25,757 nt of DNA from Sedimenticola sp. (GTDB taxonomy: Bacteria > Pseudomonadota > Gammaproteobacteria > Chromatiales > Chromatiaceae). The notes beneath the pieces were generated by a model. The model did no database searches. It was not told where the DNA came from and saw only the letters and a program-made list of their open reading frames with translations. Location of the stretch: positions 1-25,757 of the forward strand of contig JAUXBK010000007.1 in assembly GCA_030619405.1 (NCBI GenBank), read 5' to 3'. Numbering within the stretch: position 1 is the first letter of the stretch; every line of letters begins with the position of its first letter. Position numbers and translations under genes: made by a program. Shown here one piece after another: positions 14,720-22,070 of the stretch.

Positions 14720-16252
14720 TCACCGGATTTCAGGTTTTAAAAGATCCCGCACCCGCACTCCCGCCCCCCAGAGTGACCCAAAATAAATCACTCCACCGAC
14801 CAGAATCCAGCCGGTCAGCCGCCACACCCGGTCCCAGGTCTCCATGGCGACCCAGGTTTCGAGCCCACCCAACCCCCAAGCCAGCACGCCCCCCATCATC
14901 CCGGCTGCGAACAGAGCCCGCAGAATGAGCAGGGGCCAGCCCGGGGTGGGCTGGAACACGCCCTGCCGGCGCAGCCCCCGGAACAGCAGGAAGGCGTTGA
15001 GGGTGGCGGAGAGACTGGTGGCCAGGGCCAGGCCGGCGTGGGCGAGGGGAAAAACCAGGATCAGGTTCATCACCATGTTGGAGACCATGGCGATCACCCC
15101 GATGCGGACCGGAGTACGGGTATCCTTGCGAGCATAGTATCCGGGGGCCAGCACCTTGATCAGGATGAACGCGACCAGACCGACGGAGTAGGCCATCAGG
15201 CTGCGCTGGGACATGGCCACATCATGCGCCTGAAACACCGCTGAATGGAACAGGGTGGCAATCATCGGCCCGGAGAGGACCAGCAGGGCCACCGAAGCCG
15301 GCAGGCCCAGCAGCAAGGCCCAGCGCAAGGCCCAGTCCAGGGTGTGGGAAAAACCCTCAGTTGACTCGGTGGCGTGCTTCTTCGACAGGTTGGGCAGGAT
15401 TACCGTTCCCAAAGCCACGCCCAGTATCCCGAGCGGAAACTCCATCAGCCGATCCGAGTAGTAAAGCCAGGAGATGCTGCCGGACACCAGGAAGGAGGCG
15501 ATCAGGGTGTCGAGCAGCAGGTTGAGCTGGGTGATGGAGACGCCGAACAGGGCCGGCAGCATCAGCCGCCCGATCCGGCGCACTCCCTCGTCGCGGGGGG
15601 CGAAGACAGGTCTCGGCAGCAGCCGCAGCCGGTGCAGGGAAGGGAGCTGGAACAACAGCTGGGCCACACCCGCGAACAGCACCCCCCAGGCCAGAGCCAC
15701 CACCGGCTGATCCATGCGGGGCGCGAGCCAGAGGGCACAGCCGATCAGCGACAGGTTGAGCAGAACCGGGGTGAAGGCGGGCACCCCGAAGCGGCCGTGG
15801 GTGTTGAGGATCCCACCGGCGAAGGCGGTGAGGGAGATGAAAAAGAGGTAGGGAAAGGTAAGCCTCAGCATCTCTACCGCCAGCTCCATCTTCCCTTCCG
15901 AGCCGGTAAAGCCGGGGGCGAAGATCATCACCAGCAGCGGCGCCCCGATCACCCCGAGCAGGCTCACCAGCAGCAGCACCCCACCCAGGGTACCCGCCAC
16001 GTGGTCGACGAACTGTTTCAGTTCACTGAAGCGGCGCCGCTCCTTATATTCCGACAGCACGGGCACGAAGGCAACCGAGAAGGCCCCCTCCGCAAACAGG
16101 CGGCGCATGAAATTGGGGATCTTGAAGGCGACGAAAAAGGCGTCTGTCCCGGCATTGGCCCCGAACAGGTGTGCCAACACCAGGTCACGCACAAAACCCA
16201 GTACCCGCGACAACAGGGTATTGGAGCCCACCTTGGCCAGGGATTTGAACAT
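14720..16252 (-). CDS. murJ: Lipid II flippase MurJ (MviN)
   Basis: 510-residue polytopic membrane protein of the MOP superfamily with about 14 predicted membrane helices. It opens MFKSLAKVGSNTLLSRVLGF and continues RDLVLAHLFGANAGTDAFFVAFKIPNFMRRLFAEGAFSVAFVPV, the strongly conserved MurJ start with the essential Arg and Asp residues. MurJ moves the peptidoglycan precursor lipid II to the outer leaflet. The length equals that of E. coli MurJ (511). It is first in the murJ-ribF-ileS-lspA cluster and divergent from rpsT, the arrangement seen in many gammaproteobacteria. Upstream lie a TATAAT box and a (GACAGAA)x4 tract. Confidence 0.96.
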   Translation of the reverse strand: MFKSLAKVGSNTLLSRVLGFVRDLVLAHLFGANAGTDAFFVAFKIPNFMRRLFAEGAFSVAFVPVLSEYKERRRFSELKQFVDHVAGTLGGVLLLVSLLGVIGAPLLVMIFAPGFTGSEGKMELAVEMLRLTFPYLFFISLTAFAGGILNTHGRFGVPAFTPVLLNLSLIGCALWLAPRMDQPVVALAWGVLFAGVAQLLFQLPSLHRLRLLPRPVFAPRDEGVRRIGRLMLPALFGVSITQLNLLLDTLIASFLVSGSISWLYYSDRLMEFPLGILGVALGTVILPNLSKKHATESTEGFSHTLDWALRWALLLGLPASVALLVLSGPMIATLFHSAVFQAHDVAMSQRSLMAYSVGLVAFILIKVLAPGYYARKDTRTPVRIGVIAMVSNMVMNLILVFPLAHAGLALATSLSATLNAFLLFRGLRRQGVFQPTPGWPLLILRALFAAGMMGGVLAWGLGGLETWVAMETWDRVWRLTGWILVGGVIYFGSLWGAGVRVRDLLKPEIR

Positions 16253-16282
16253 GGATACGCTAGGTTGGATCTAAAGCGGTGA

Positions 16283-16288
16283 ATTATA
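16283..16288 (-). promoter_or_regulatory. Candidate -10 element upstream of murJ
   Basis: CTGTATAATTCA on the minus strand includes a perfect TATAAT at 16283-16288, about 30 bases before the murJ ATG. The expected -35 position falls inside the heptamer tract at 16299-16326, giving only a weak box TCTGTC. Confidence 0.4.
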
Positions 16289-16298
16289 CAGGGCCGAG

Positions 16299-16326
16299 GA
16301 CAGAAGACAGAAGACAGAAGACAGAA
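16299..16326. repeat. Tandem heptamer (GACAGAA)x4 in the murJ promoter region
   Basis: Four perfect copies of gacagaa occupy 16299-16326, followed by aaaag. The tract lies 47-75 bases upstream of murJ, where a -35 box and upstream element would be. Such slippage-prone repeats can vary in number. Confidence 0.85.
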
Positions 16327-16392
16327 AAAGCTTAAACCCTGCACTTCCCGGGTCAAGCGGTTTCTTCCCCCTTTCGAGCCTGCGTTTGACTA

Positions 16393-16421
16393 TTGACAAC
16401 CCCCCTTTTTGGCATCAGAAT
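16393..16421 (+). promoter_or_regulatory. rpsT promoter
   Basis: A consensus -35 TTGACA (16393-16398) and a -10 CAGAAT (16416-16421) are separated by 17 bases, about 50 bases before the rpsT start. The perfect -35 box fits a strongly expressed ribosomal protein gene. Confidence 0.7.
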
Positions 16422-16469
16422 AGCGAGCTCTTTGAGATTCAACCGAATTTTTGTTTTAGGAGAGTTACT

Positions 16470-16730
16470 TTGGCCAATACAGCACAAGCCCGCAAGCGCG
16501 CTCGTCAGGCGGAAACGCATCGGCAACACAATGCATCCCGTCGCAGCACCATGCGCACCCACGTTAAAAACGTGGAGAAAGCGGTCGCTGCCGGCGATAA
16601 AGAGGGTGCTGCCGAAACCTTCAAACTGGCGGTACCAGTTATCGACCGCACCGCAAATCAAGGCCTGATTCACAAAAACAAGGCGGCCCGTCAAAAAAGC
16701 CGCTTGAACAAGCGGGTAAAAGCTTTGTAA
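16470..16730 (+). CDS. rpsT: 30S ribosomal protein S20
   Basis: 86-residue basic protein that binds 16S rRNA in the small subunit. It has the family opening (M)ANTAQARKRARQAETHRQHN and the conserved middle MRTHVKNVEKAV and end NKAARQKSRLNKRV. The start is the rare TTG at 16470-16472, with AGGAG 6-10 bases upstream. A longer ATG-started frame reads upstream but is out of line with the family. E. coli rpsT also starts with UUG, and S20 there represses its own translation, so the same control is plausible. A terminator follows directly. Confidence 0.97.
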   Translation: MANTAQARKRARQAETHRQHNASRRSTMRTHVKNVEKAVAAGDKEGAAETFKLAVPVIDRTANQGLIHKNKAARQKSRLNKRVKAL

Positions 16731-16751
16731 GCAAGTCTCCCGTTTGACAAA

Positions 16752-16779
16752 AAAAACCGGCGACCAGCCGGTTTTTTTG
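16752..16779 (+). terminator. Intrinsic terminator after rpsT
   Basis: Stem AACCGGC/GCCGGTT (16755-16773) with a 5-base loop is flanked by an A-run on the left and a T-run on the right (16772-16778), so it can end transcription from rpsT and also act for transcripts arriving from the right. Confidence 0.9.
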
Positions 16780-16803
16780 TGCCCGCGAAACGGGAAAAGC
16801 CGG

Positions 16804-17054
16804 TTCTCGCGCAAAGACGCAAAGGAAACCCAAAAAACAAAACCCGATAAATGCTGGATTATTGCTGGTGTATTTTCAATACCGCTTAGCTTAACGATCA
16901 CCCGGTGTTGAAATAGCTGCAAACCCCCTATGGCAAAAGCGGCAGTAAAACTGTTTCGTGGCACAGATCCCTGTGTGGAGCACATAACCAAGCAGCATTT
17001 TTCATTTTTTGGGTTTCCTTTGCGTCTTTGCGCCTTTGCGCCTTTGCGCGAGAA
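16804..17054. repeat. Inverted pair of GCGCAAAG dispersed repeats
   Basis: A direct copy (16804-16857; ttctcgcgcaaagacgcaaa and on to aaatgctgg) faces an inverted copy (16993-17054). The inverted copy has four 8-base units of gcgcaaag type, the direct copy has two. The 135 bases between them show no gene. The same unit with two 8-mers lies at 5286. The pair sits in the convergent gap between rpsT and proB. Confidence 0.8.
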
Positions 17055-17080
17055 TGCTTTTAAAGGTTTTTCTCTTCCCC

Positions 17081-18217
17081 TCAGACCAGCACCAAGTTGT
17101 CCCGGTGAATCAACTCCGCCTCGCCCATGTAGCCCAGGATCTCCCGGATACGGCTGGAGGGCTGCCCTTTGATCCGATCCGCTTCGGCGGCCCCGTAGTT
17201 CACCAGGCCACGGGCCACCTCCACCCCGTCCCCGTCGACACAAGAGACCACCTCACCCCGGGAGAAACCGCCCACCACCCGCCTCACCCCCACTGCCAGC
17301 AGGCTGCGCCCGGACTCCCGCAACACCCGAACCGCTCCGGAGTCCAGTTCCAGACGCCCCCGCACCTGCAGATGCCCCGCCAACCAGCGTTTACGGGCGG
17401 CATCGGGGCCCTGCACCGGGCTCAAAAGGGTGCCCACCTCTTCACCACGGCCGATACGCAGCAGCACATCCTCTGCTGCTCCCGATGCAATGACAGTTGC
17501 CGTTCCCGAACGCGCCGCCAGCCGGGCGGCCCGCACCTTGGTCACCATGCCGCCCCGGCCCAGCCCTCTGGCGCTATCGCCCGCCACCTGATCCAGCAGT
17601 GGGTCATTGACCCGGGCGGCCTCGATCAGCCTGGCATCGGGTCTTGTGCGGGGATCATTGTCGAACAACCCCTCCTGGTCGGTGAGCAGCAACAGCAGAT
17701 CCGCCTCCACCAGATTGGCCACCAGCGCCGCGAGGGTATCGTTGTCGCCGAAGCGCAGCTCTTCATTGGCGACAGTATCGTTTTCGTTCACCACCGGCAC
17801 CACCCCCAGATCCAGGAGGGTGCGCAGGGTACTGCGGGCATTCAGATAGCGTCTGCGGTTGACCAGATCATCGTGGGTCAGCAACACCTGAGCAGTATGC
17901 AGGCCCCGCTTGAGGAAGCAGGCCTCATAGGCCCGGATCAGCCCCATCTGCCCGATCGCAGCCGCCGCCTGCAGCTCATGCAGCATGCTGGGGCGCCGGC
18001 TCCACCCCATGCGACTCATGCCCTCGGCCACCGCCCCGGAGGAGACAAGGACCAGCTCGTGGCCCGCCAGCACCCGGGTCGACATCTGCTCCACCCAAGC
18101 CGAAAGGGACTCCCGAACCAGCCCTTTGCCATTGGCGGTCAGCAGCGCGCTGCCGATCTTCACCACCCAGCGCCGGGTGCGCGGGAGATCGCTGCGGGAA
18201 ATGATCATCTCAGCCAT
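17081..18217 (-). CDS. proB: Glutamate 5-kinase
   Basis: 378-residue enzyme, first step of proline synthesis: glutamate plus ATP to glutamyl 5-phosphate. The amino-acid kinase domain (about 12-265) shows VVKIGSALLT (18-27), LVSSGAVAEGM, VPVVNENDTVANEELRFGDND and the GRGGMVTKVRAA loop. A PUA domain occupies about 285-370. E. coli ProB (367 residues) has the same layout and is feedback-inhibited by proline. proA is not in the window. The gene lies 45 bases after obgE, as in Pseudomonas and relatives. Confidence 0.96.
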   Translation of the reverse strand: MAEMIISRSDLPRTRRWVVKIGSALLTANGKGLVRESLSAWVEQMSTRVLAGHELVLVSSGAVAEGMSRMGWSRRPSMLHELQAAAAIGQMGLIRAYEACFLKRGLHTAQVLLTHDDLVNRRRYLNARSTLRTLLDLGVVPVVNENDTVANEELRFGDNDTLAALVANLVEADLLLLLTDQEGLFDNDPRTRPDARLIEAARVNDPLLDQVAGDSARGLGRGGMVTKVRAARLAARSGTATVIASGAAEDVLLRIGRGEEVGTLLSPVQGPDAARKRWLAGHLQVRGRLELDSGAVRVLRESGRSLLAVGVRRVVGGFSRGEVVSCVDGDGVEVARGLVNYGAAEADRIKGQPSSRIREILGYMGEAELIHRDNLVLV

Positions 18218-18262
18218 AATTGTTTTATCAGAGCCGGCTCCCGTTAATCCTGCAAACCAGGA

Positions 18263-19348
18263 CTAATCGAGTGGATTCCAGGGTTTATCGTCTTCTGCTT
18301 CCATACCACTCGGCTCCTGCGGCACTACTTCCTCTAGCCTGAGCTGTTCCAGACGGTCCATCAGGGCATGGATCAGAGGCTGGGTTCCCTCGCCGGTGAG
18401 GGCGGAGATGGCAAACACAGGTCCGTTCCAACCCAGCGGCTTCAGCAATGCCTCCCGCCTCGACTCAAACTCCGCTTCCGGCAGCAGATCCTTTTTATTC
18501 AGCACCAGCCAGCGCTCACGTTCTGCAAGATCGGAACTGAATTTTCCCAGTTCATTCTGGGTCTGCCGCACCTGGTCTGCCAGGGTCTCCTTTTCATCTA
18601 TCGACGCCATATCCACCAGGTGCAGCAGCAGGCGTGTCCGGTTCAAGTGCTTGAGAAAACGAATCCCAAGACCCGCTCCATCGGCCGCACCTTCGATCAC
18701 CCCCGGTATGTCGGCAATGACGAAGCTACGATCCCGGCCGGCACTGACCACGCCCAGATTGGGGTAGAGGGTGGTAAAAGGGTAATCCGCTACTTTGGGG
18801 CGGGCACTGGAGACCTTGGAGATGAGACTCGACTTGCCCGCATTGGGTATGCCCAGCAGACCCACGTCTGCCAGCAGAATCAGCTCCAGGCGCAGGAAAC
18901 GCTGTTCTCCCTGCGTGCCTGGAGTGAACTGACGGGGCGCGCGGTTGGTACTACTCTTGAAGCGGGCGTTGCCGATGCCGTGAAACCCTCCCTGGGCCAC
19001 CAGCAGCTGCTGCTCGGGCACAAGCAGTTCACCGATTAACTCACCTGTCTCCTCATCGAAGGTCCGGGTCCCCACCGGCACCCGAACCAACAGATCCTCG
19101 CCCCGCCGGCCAGTGCAGTTACGCCCTCGGCCTTTCTCGCCTTTCCCGGCCCTGTGCATGCGCTTGTGGCGAAAATCGACCAGTGTATTCAATCCCGAGT
19201 CGGCTACCAGGAAGACACTGCCACCGTCACCCCCGTCACCCCCATCCGGGCCACCGCGGGGAATATACTTTTCGCGCCGAAAGCTGACACAACCGCTGCC
19301 ACCGTTGCCCGCCTCCACGCGAATCGTGGCTTCATCGACGAATTTCAT
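18263..19348 (-). CDS. obgE: GTPase Obg/CgtA, ribosome assembly
   Basis: 361-residue GTPase associated with the 50S subunit and with stress control. The glycine-rich Obg fold is at 1-158 (VEAGNGGSGCVSFRREKYIP, GGPDGGDGGDGG, KGEKGRGRNCTG). The G domain follows with G1 GIPNAGKSS (166-174), G3 DIPGVIEGA (213-221) and G4 NKKD (about 284). A short acidic tail (EAEDDKPWNPLD) ends the protein. An intrinsic terminator separates it from rpmA upstream, so it may have its own promoter. Confidence 0.96.
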   Translation of the reverse strand: MKFVDEATIRVEAGNGGSGCVSFRREKYIPRGGPDGGDGGDGGSVFLVADSGLNTLVDFRHKRMHRAGKGEKGRGRNCTGRRGEDLLVRVPVGTRTFDEETGELIGELLVPEQQLLVAQGGFHGIGNARFKSSTNRAPRQFTPGTQGEQRFLRLELILLADVGLLGIPNAGKSSLISKVSSARPKVADYPFTTLYPNLGVVSAGRDRSFVIADIPGVIEGAADGAGLGIRFLKHLNRTRLLLHLVDMASIDEKETLADQVRQTQNELGKFSSDLAERERWLVLNKKDLLPEAEFESRREALLKPLGWNGPVFAISALTGEGTQPLIHALMDRLEQLRLEEVVPQEPSGMEAEDDKPWNPLD

Positions 19349-19395
19349 AATTCAAGGTTCCAGAGACGTAACAGGATCCACAACGCCCTAAACGC

Positions 19396-19430
19396 AAAAA
19401 GCCCCGTCGCTCGACGAGGCCTTTCGGGGT
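19396..19430 (-). terminator. Intrinsic terminator between rpmA and obgE
   Basis: On the minus strand, about 20-50 bases after the rpmA stop codon, GCCTCGTC...GACGGGGC (19401-19420) forms a stem followed by TTTTT (19396-19400). It should end most rplU-rpmA transcripts before obgE. Confidence 0.8.
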
Positions 19431-19447
19431 ACAGAAGAGAGATTCGG

Positions 19448-19705
19448 TCAGGCCGGCACCACACTCACATACTTGCGCTTTTTCGGGCCTTTTATCTCAA
19501 ACTTCACCACGCCGTCTTCCTTGGCAAACAGGGTATGATCCTTGCCACAACCCACGTTGGTGCCATTGTGGAAGCGGGTTCCGCGCTGGCGGATGATGAT
19601 ACTCCCGGCGCTGACGGTCTGTCCACCATAGGCCTTGACACCAAGGCGCTTGGATTCTGAATCGCGGCCGTTACGTGTACTGCCGCCTGCTTTCTTGTGT
19701 GCCAT
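19448..19705 (-). CDS. rpmA: 50S ribosomal protein L27
   Basis: 85-residue large-subunit protein beginning MAHKKAGGSTRNGRDSESKR, the standard L27 start whose N-terminal arm reaches the peptidyl-transferase centre. The body has LGVKAYGGQTVSAGSIIIRQRGTRFH. No cleaved N-terminal extension of the Firmicutes kind is seen. It lies 16 bases after rplU, the universal rplU-rpmA pair. Confidence 0.97.
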   Translation of the reverse strand: MAHKKAGGSTRNGRDSESKRLGVKAYGGQTVSAGSIIIRQRGTRFHNGTNVGCGKDHTLFAKEDGVVKFEIKGPKKRKYVSVVPA

Positions 19706-19721
19706 GGTCTATATCCGCCTC

Positions 19722-20036
19722 TCAGCCTGCGCTGATTCCTGTGATCTCGAGTTCGGTATACCACTGACGGTGGCCCTGACGCTTCAGATATTGCTTGCGA
19801 CGTCTGAACTTGACGATCTTGACTTTCTTGCCCCGCCCCTGGGACTTGACCGTGGCAGTGACTTTACCACCGTCCACATAGGGCGCACCCACTTTGATGT
19901 CATCGCCATCGGCAACCATCAATACCTTATCTATATCGACGGTGGCACCCTCTTCGGCGCCAAGCTTCTCCACCTTGAGTGTATCGCCCTGGGAAACCCG
20001 GTACTGTTTACCCCCGGTCTGAATTACGGCATACAT
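19722..20036 (-). CDS. rplU: 50S ribosomal protein L21
   Basis: 104-residue large-subunit protein that starts MYAVIQTGGKQYRVSQGD and contains RGKKVKIVKFRRRKQYLKRQGHRQ, typical of L21 binding 23S rRNA. It is first in the rplU-rpmA operon, with a strong promoter upstream and a leader of about 75 bases. Confidence 0.97.
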   Translation of the reverse strand: MYAVIQTGGKQYRVSQGDTLKVEKLGAEEGATVDIDKVLMVADGDDIKVGAPYVDGGKVTATVKSQGRGKKVKIVKFRRRKQYLKRQGHRQWYTELEITGISAG

Positions 20037-20119
20037 ACCAAATCTCCACGAAATTCCGTTGACTTCGATGCGCGATCCATATCTTTAATCTTAAAAGCGC
20101 GCCAGACGAAAGAGGCGGA

Positions 20120-20148
20120 ATTTTACCCGCACCAGGACCCAAGGTCAA
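20120..20148 (-). promoter_or_regulatory. rplU-rpmA promoter
   Basis: On the minus strand TTGACC (-35, 20143-20148) and TAAAAT (-10, 20120-20125) are exactly 17 bases apart, about 85 bases upstream of rplU. Confidence 0.75.
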
Positions 20149-20179
20149 ATAAAAAGTAGCGAATCCATCCGGCTCCTGC

Positions 20180-20208
20180 TTGACAGAGGAAAACTACGAC
20201 CCTAGCAT
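20180..20208 (+). promoter_or_regulatory. ispB promoter
   Basis: TTGACA (-35, 20180-20185) and TAGCAT (-10, 20203-20208) are 17 bases apart, and transcription would start about 50 bases before the ispB ATG. It lies back-to-back with the rplU promoter with 31 bases between the -35 boxes. Confidence 0.7.
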
Positions 20209-20267
20209 GCCACATCCGGCCAATCGGGTGTGGCGCTTCTCGAATAACATAACTAAATAAGGTACAG

Positions 20268-21236
20268 ATGGATATTTCCGCCATCCGCGAGCTGATCGCG
20301 GGCGACATGAGCTCGGTCGATGCGATGATCCTGCGTCGCCTCCAGTCTGACGTACTCCTCGTCAATCAAATCGGCCACTACATCGTCAACAGCGGCGGTA
20401 AACGGCTGCGACCCATGATCGTGCTGCTGTCCGCCCGGGCCCTCGGCTACCAGGGCAACCAGCACATCGATCTGGCCGCAATCATCGAATTCATCCACAC
20501 CGCCACCCTGTTGCACGACGACGTGGTGGACGAATCCGACAAGCGGCGCAGCCGTGACACCGCCAATGCAGTCTGGGGCAATGCCGCCAGTGTGCTGGTG
20601 GGAGACTTTCTCTACTCTCGCTCGTTCGAGATGATGGTGGATGTAAACCAGATGCGGGTGATGGAGATCCTCTCTCACGCCACCAATCGTATCGCCGAGG
20701 GGGAGGTGCTGCAGCTGCTCAACTGCAACGACCCGGATACCGACGAGACCAAATACCGTGAGGTAATCCTGCGCAAGACTGCCACTCTGTTTGAGGCCGG
20801 CGCACGCCTCGGCGGCGTCATCTGCAACAGCACTCCGGAAGAGGAGCAGGCACTGTCAGATTATGGCCTCCACTTAGGGATAGCCTTCCAGATCATCGAC
20901 GATGCCCTGGATTACAGCAGCTCCGGCGAGAAGATCGGCAAGAACATCGGTGACGACCTGGCCGAGGGCAAACCCACCCTGCCCCTGATCCGAGCGATAC
21001 AGGTCGGCACCTCGGAACAGAAGGCTACCCTGCGTGAAGCGATCGAGAAGGGCGGCCGAAAATACATCAACGTGGTCATGCAGGCCATTGAATCCACCGA
21101 CGCGATCGAGTACACTTCCCGGCTCGCGCAAGAGGAGTCAGCCAAGGCCATCAAGGCCCTGAATATCCTTCCCGCCTCTTATTACCGCAGCGCCTTGGCC
21201 GCACTGGCCGAGCTCTCGGTAAAGCGTAGCAACTGA
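20268..21236 (+). CDS. ispB: Octaprenyl (polyprenyl) diphosphate synthase
   Basis: 322-residue trans-prenyltransferase that extends farnesyl diphosphate to the C40-class chain used for ubiquinone side chains. The first Asp-rich motif is D84-D85-VV-D88 in LLHDDVVDESDKRR, and the second is D211-D212-AL-D215 in IIDDALDY. GGKRLRPM (43-50) binds diphosphate. The small residues before the first motif (T80 and A79) fit a long-chain product, but the exact length cannot be read. Divergent from rplU-rpmA, as in E. coli and Pseudomonas. Confidence 0.96.
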   Translation: MDISAIRELIAGDMSSVDAMILRRLQSDVLLVNQIGHYIVNSGGKRLRPMIVLLSARALGYQGNQHIDLAAIIEFIHTATLLHDDVVDESDKRRSRDTANAVWGNAASVLVGDFLYSRSFEMMVDVNQMRVMEILSHATNRIAEGEVLQLLNCNDPDTDETKYREVILRKTATLFEAGARLGGVICNSTPEEEQALSDYGLHLGIAFQIIDDALDYSSSGEKIGKNIGDDLAEGKPTLPLIRAIQVGTSEQKATLREAIEKGGRKYINVVMQAIESTDAIEYTSRLAQEESAKAIKALNILPASYYRSALAALAELSVKRSN

Positions 21237-21244
21237 CCAGATAT

Positions 21245-21321
21245 CGGGGTGTAGCTCAGCCTGGTAGAGCACTGCCTTCGGGAGGCAGGGGCCGGAGGTT
21301 CGAATCCTCTCACCCCGACCA
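21245..21321 (+). tRNA. tRNA-Pro (anticodon CGG)
   Basis: A full cloverleaf is visible: acceptor strands CGGGGTG (21245-21251) and CACCCCG (21311-21317), D-arm with AGCTCAGCCTGGTAGAGC, anticodon stem CTGCC/GGCAG around loop TTCGGGA with anticodon CGG (21279-21281), T-arm with GGTTCGAATCC, discriminator A and an encoded CCA. It follows ispB by 8 bases. It marks the change from conserved to accessory DNA. Confidence 0.97.
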
Positions 21322-21613
21322 TGAAATCAAACGGTTAGGTTGATGCTGAAATTGGTCGTACGGAATCCATACGGACTTTTCGCAACAGTGCGGACTAGCA
21401 TCTGCGCTTCCCGACAATAGCCGGACAAGGCCCCAAACCTCGGCCCCGACTGCTGCATGGCGGGTATTGCAACCCCCGCCGCGTAAACCCCGTGGCGGCA
21501 CCTATTCCAGTAAAAAAACCATGCCAAACGACCGACTGCCGGCCGGGTGACATGGGGCCCACTTCCGGACCAGCCGCCATCCTCCGCCACCTGGAAACTC
21601 GACCAACAACAAT
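21322..21613. other. Non-coding stretch after tRNA-Pro
   Basis: About 290 bases with no gene I can support. Overlapping minus-strand frames exist but have arginine-, glycine- and tryptophan-rich content without conserved blocks. A possible hairpin GGCGGG/CCCGCC lies near 21459-21480. No second copy of the tRNA 3' end is seen here. Confidence 0.5.
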
Positions 21614-21739
21614 AAACAATCCATGCCTATCCGGTTAACGCCCAAAACAACTGCCCGTGGTATTGGCCCTTGGCTTTGTTGGTCCGGCGACACTATATAT
21701 AGGGATATTGGGCAACATCAGGATAGGCATGAAACAATC
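21614..21739. mobile_element. 110-bp MITE with 8-bp target-site duplication
   Basis: A 110-bp segment (21622-21731) has terminal inverted repeats: the outer 11 bases catgcctatcc and ggataggcatg are perfect, and the match extends to 19 of 24. It is flanked on both sides by the identical octamer aaacaatc (21614-21621 and 21732-21739), the mark of a transposition event. The inside is non-coding and includes actatatataggg. No transposase is present, so it depends on one elsewhere. Eight-base duplications occur in several IS families (for example ISL3, IS66, IS256), and I cannot choose among them. Confidence 0.8.
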
Positions 21740-21911
21740 TATTGGCCGTAATGATTTACACCAGGCCTAAGGTAAGATCGGTCAGCGCCTGAGACAGACA
21801 CGCCAGACACAATAAGAACTGGCCACGCTGGCCGTAGCGCTGAAGGTTAATCCCGCTTGGCTTCGGCGGGATGAGCCGTATGCCTCAAGGTACATGGAGC
21901 AACCAAGCTGA
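21732..21911 (+). pseudogene. Broken XRE-type helix-turn-helix regulator
   Basis: One frame starting from the ATG supplied by the MITE end (21729) runs to a TGA at 21909-21911 but holds two internal TAA codons (21768-21770 and 21813-21815). Between and after them are KIGQRLRQTRQTQ and ELATLAVALKVNPAWL, the first helix and the last helix of phage-type XRE regulators, with the recognition helices missing. The piece after that (RRDEPYASRYMEQPS) is short. It is therefore an internally deleted, stop-bearing remnant. I cannot tell which system it once controlled. Confidence 0.55.
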
Positions 21912-21982
21912 GCGTTCAAGTTTGCAATCGAAAAGGTGCTATTTGGGAAATGAGCATTTCGAGTGATTCAAGGGTGGGTGAA

Positions 21983-22011
21983 TTGACCTACCTCATCTCT
22001 CCTAATAAGAT
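21983..22011 (+). promoter_or_regulatory. Promoter of the cysteine-peptidase-like module
   Basis: TTGACC (-35, 21983-21988) and TAAGAT (-10, 22006-22011) are separated by 17 bases. The expected start near 22018 leaves a leader of about 53 bases before the 501-codon gene. Confidence 0.6.
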
Positions 22012-22070
22012 TTTTACGATATCCTTTAGTGCGTTAGGATGTTATCTATGAGGGAGGGGAACTCGTTGTT

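Noticed and set aside
15374..16282. 302-codon plus-strand frame opposite murJ
   Set aside because: Antisense shadow rich in Gln, Gly, His and Glu with no motif; murJ itself is certain.
16804..17054. CRISPR array from the GCGCAAAG units
   Set aside because: The units are 8 bases long without spacers and occur in an inverted pair, and no cas gene is near, so this is a dispersed repeat rather than CRISPR.
17009..18247. 412-codon plus-strand frame opposite proB
   Set aside because: Starts in a repeat and runs antisense to proB with His/Gln/Pro-rich content; shadow only.
21327..21693. Minus-strand frames after tRNA-Pro (63-87 codons)
   Set aside because: Several overlapping frames, arginine- and tryptophan-rich, with no ribosome-binding site and no conserved block; treated as non-coding.
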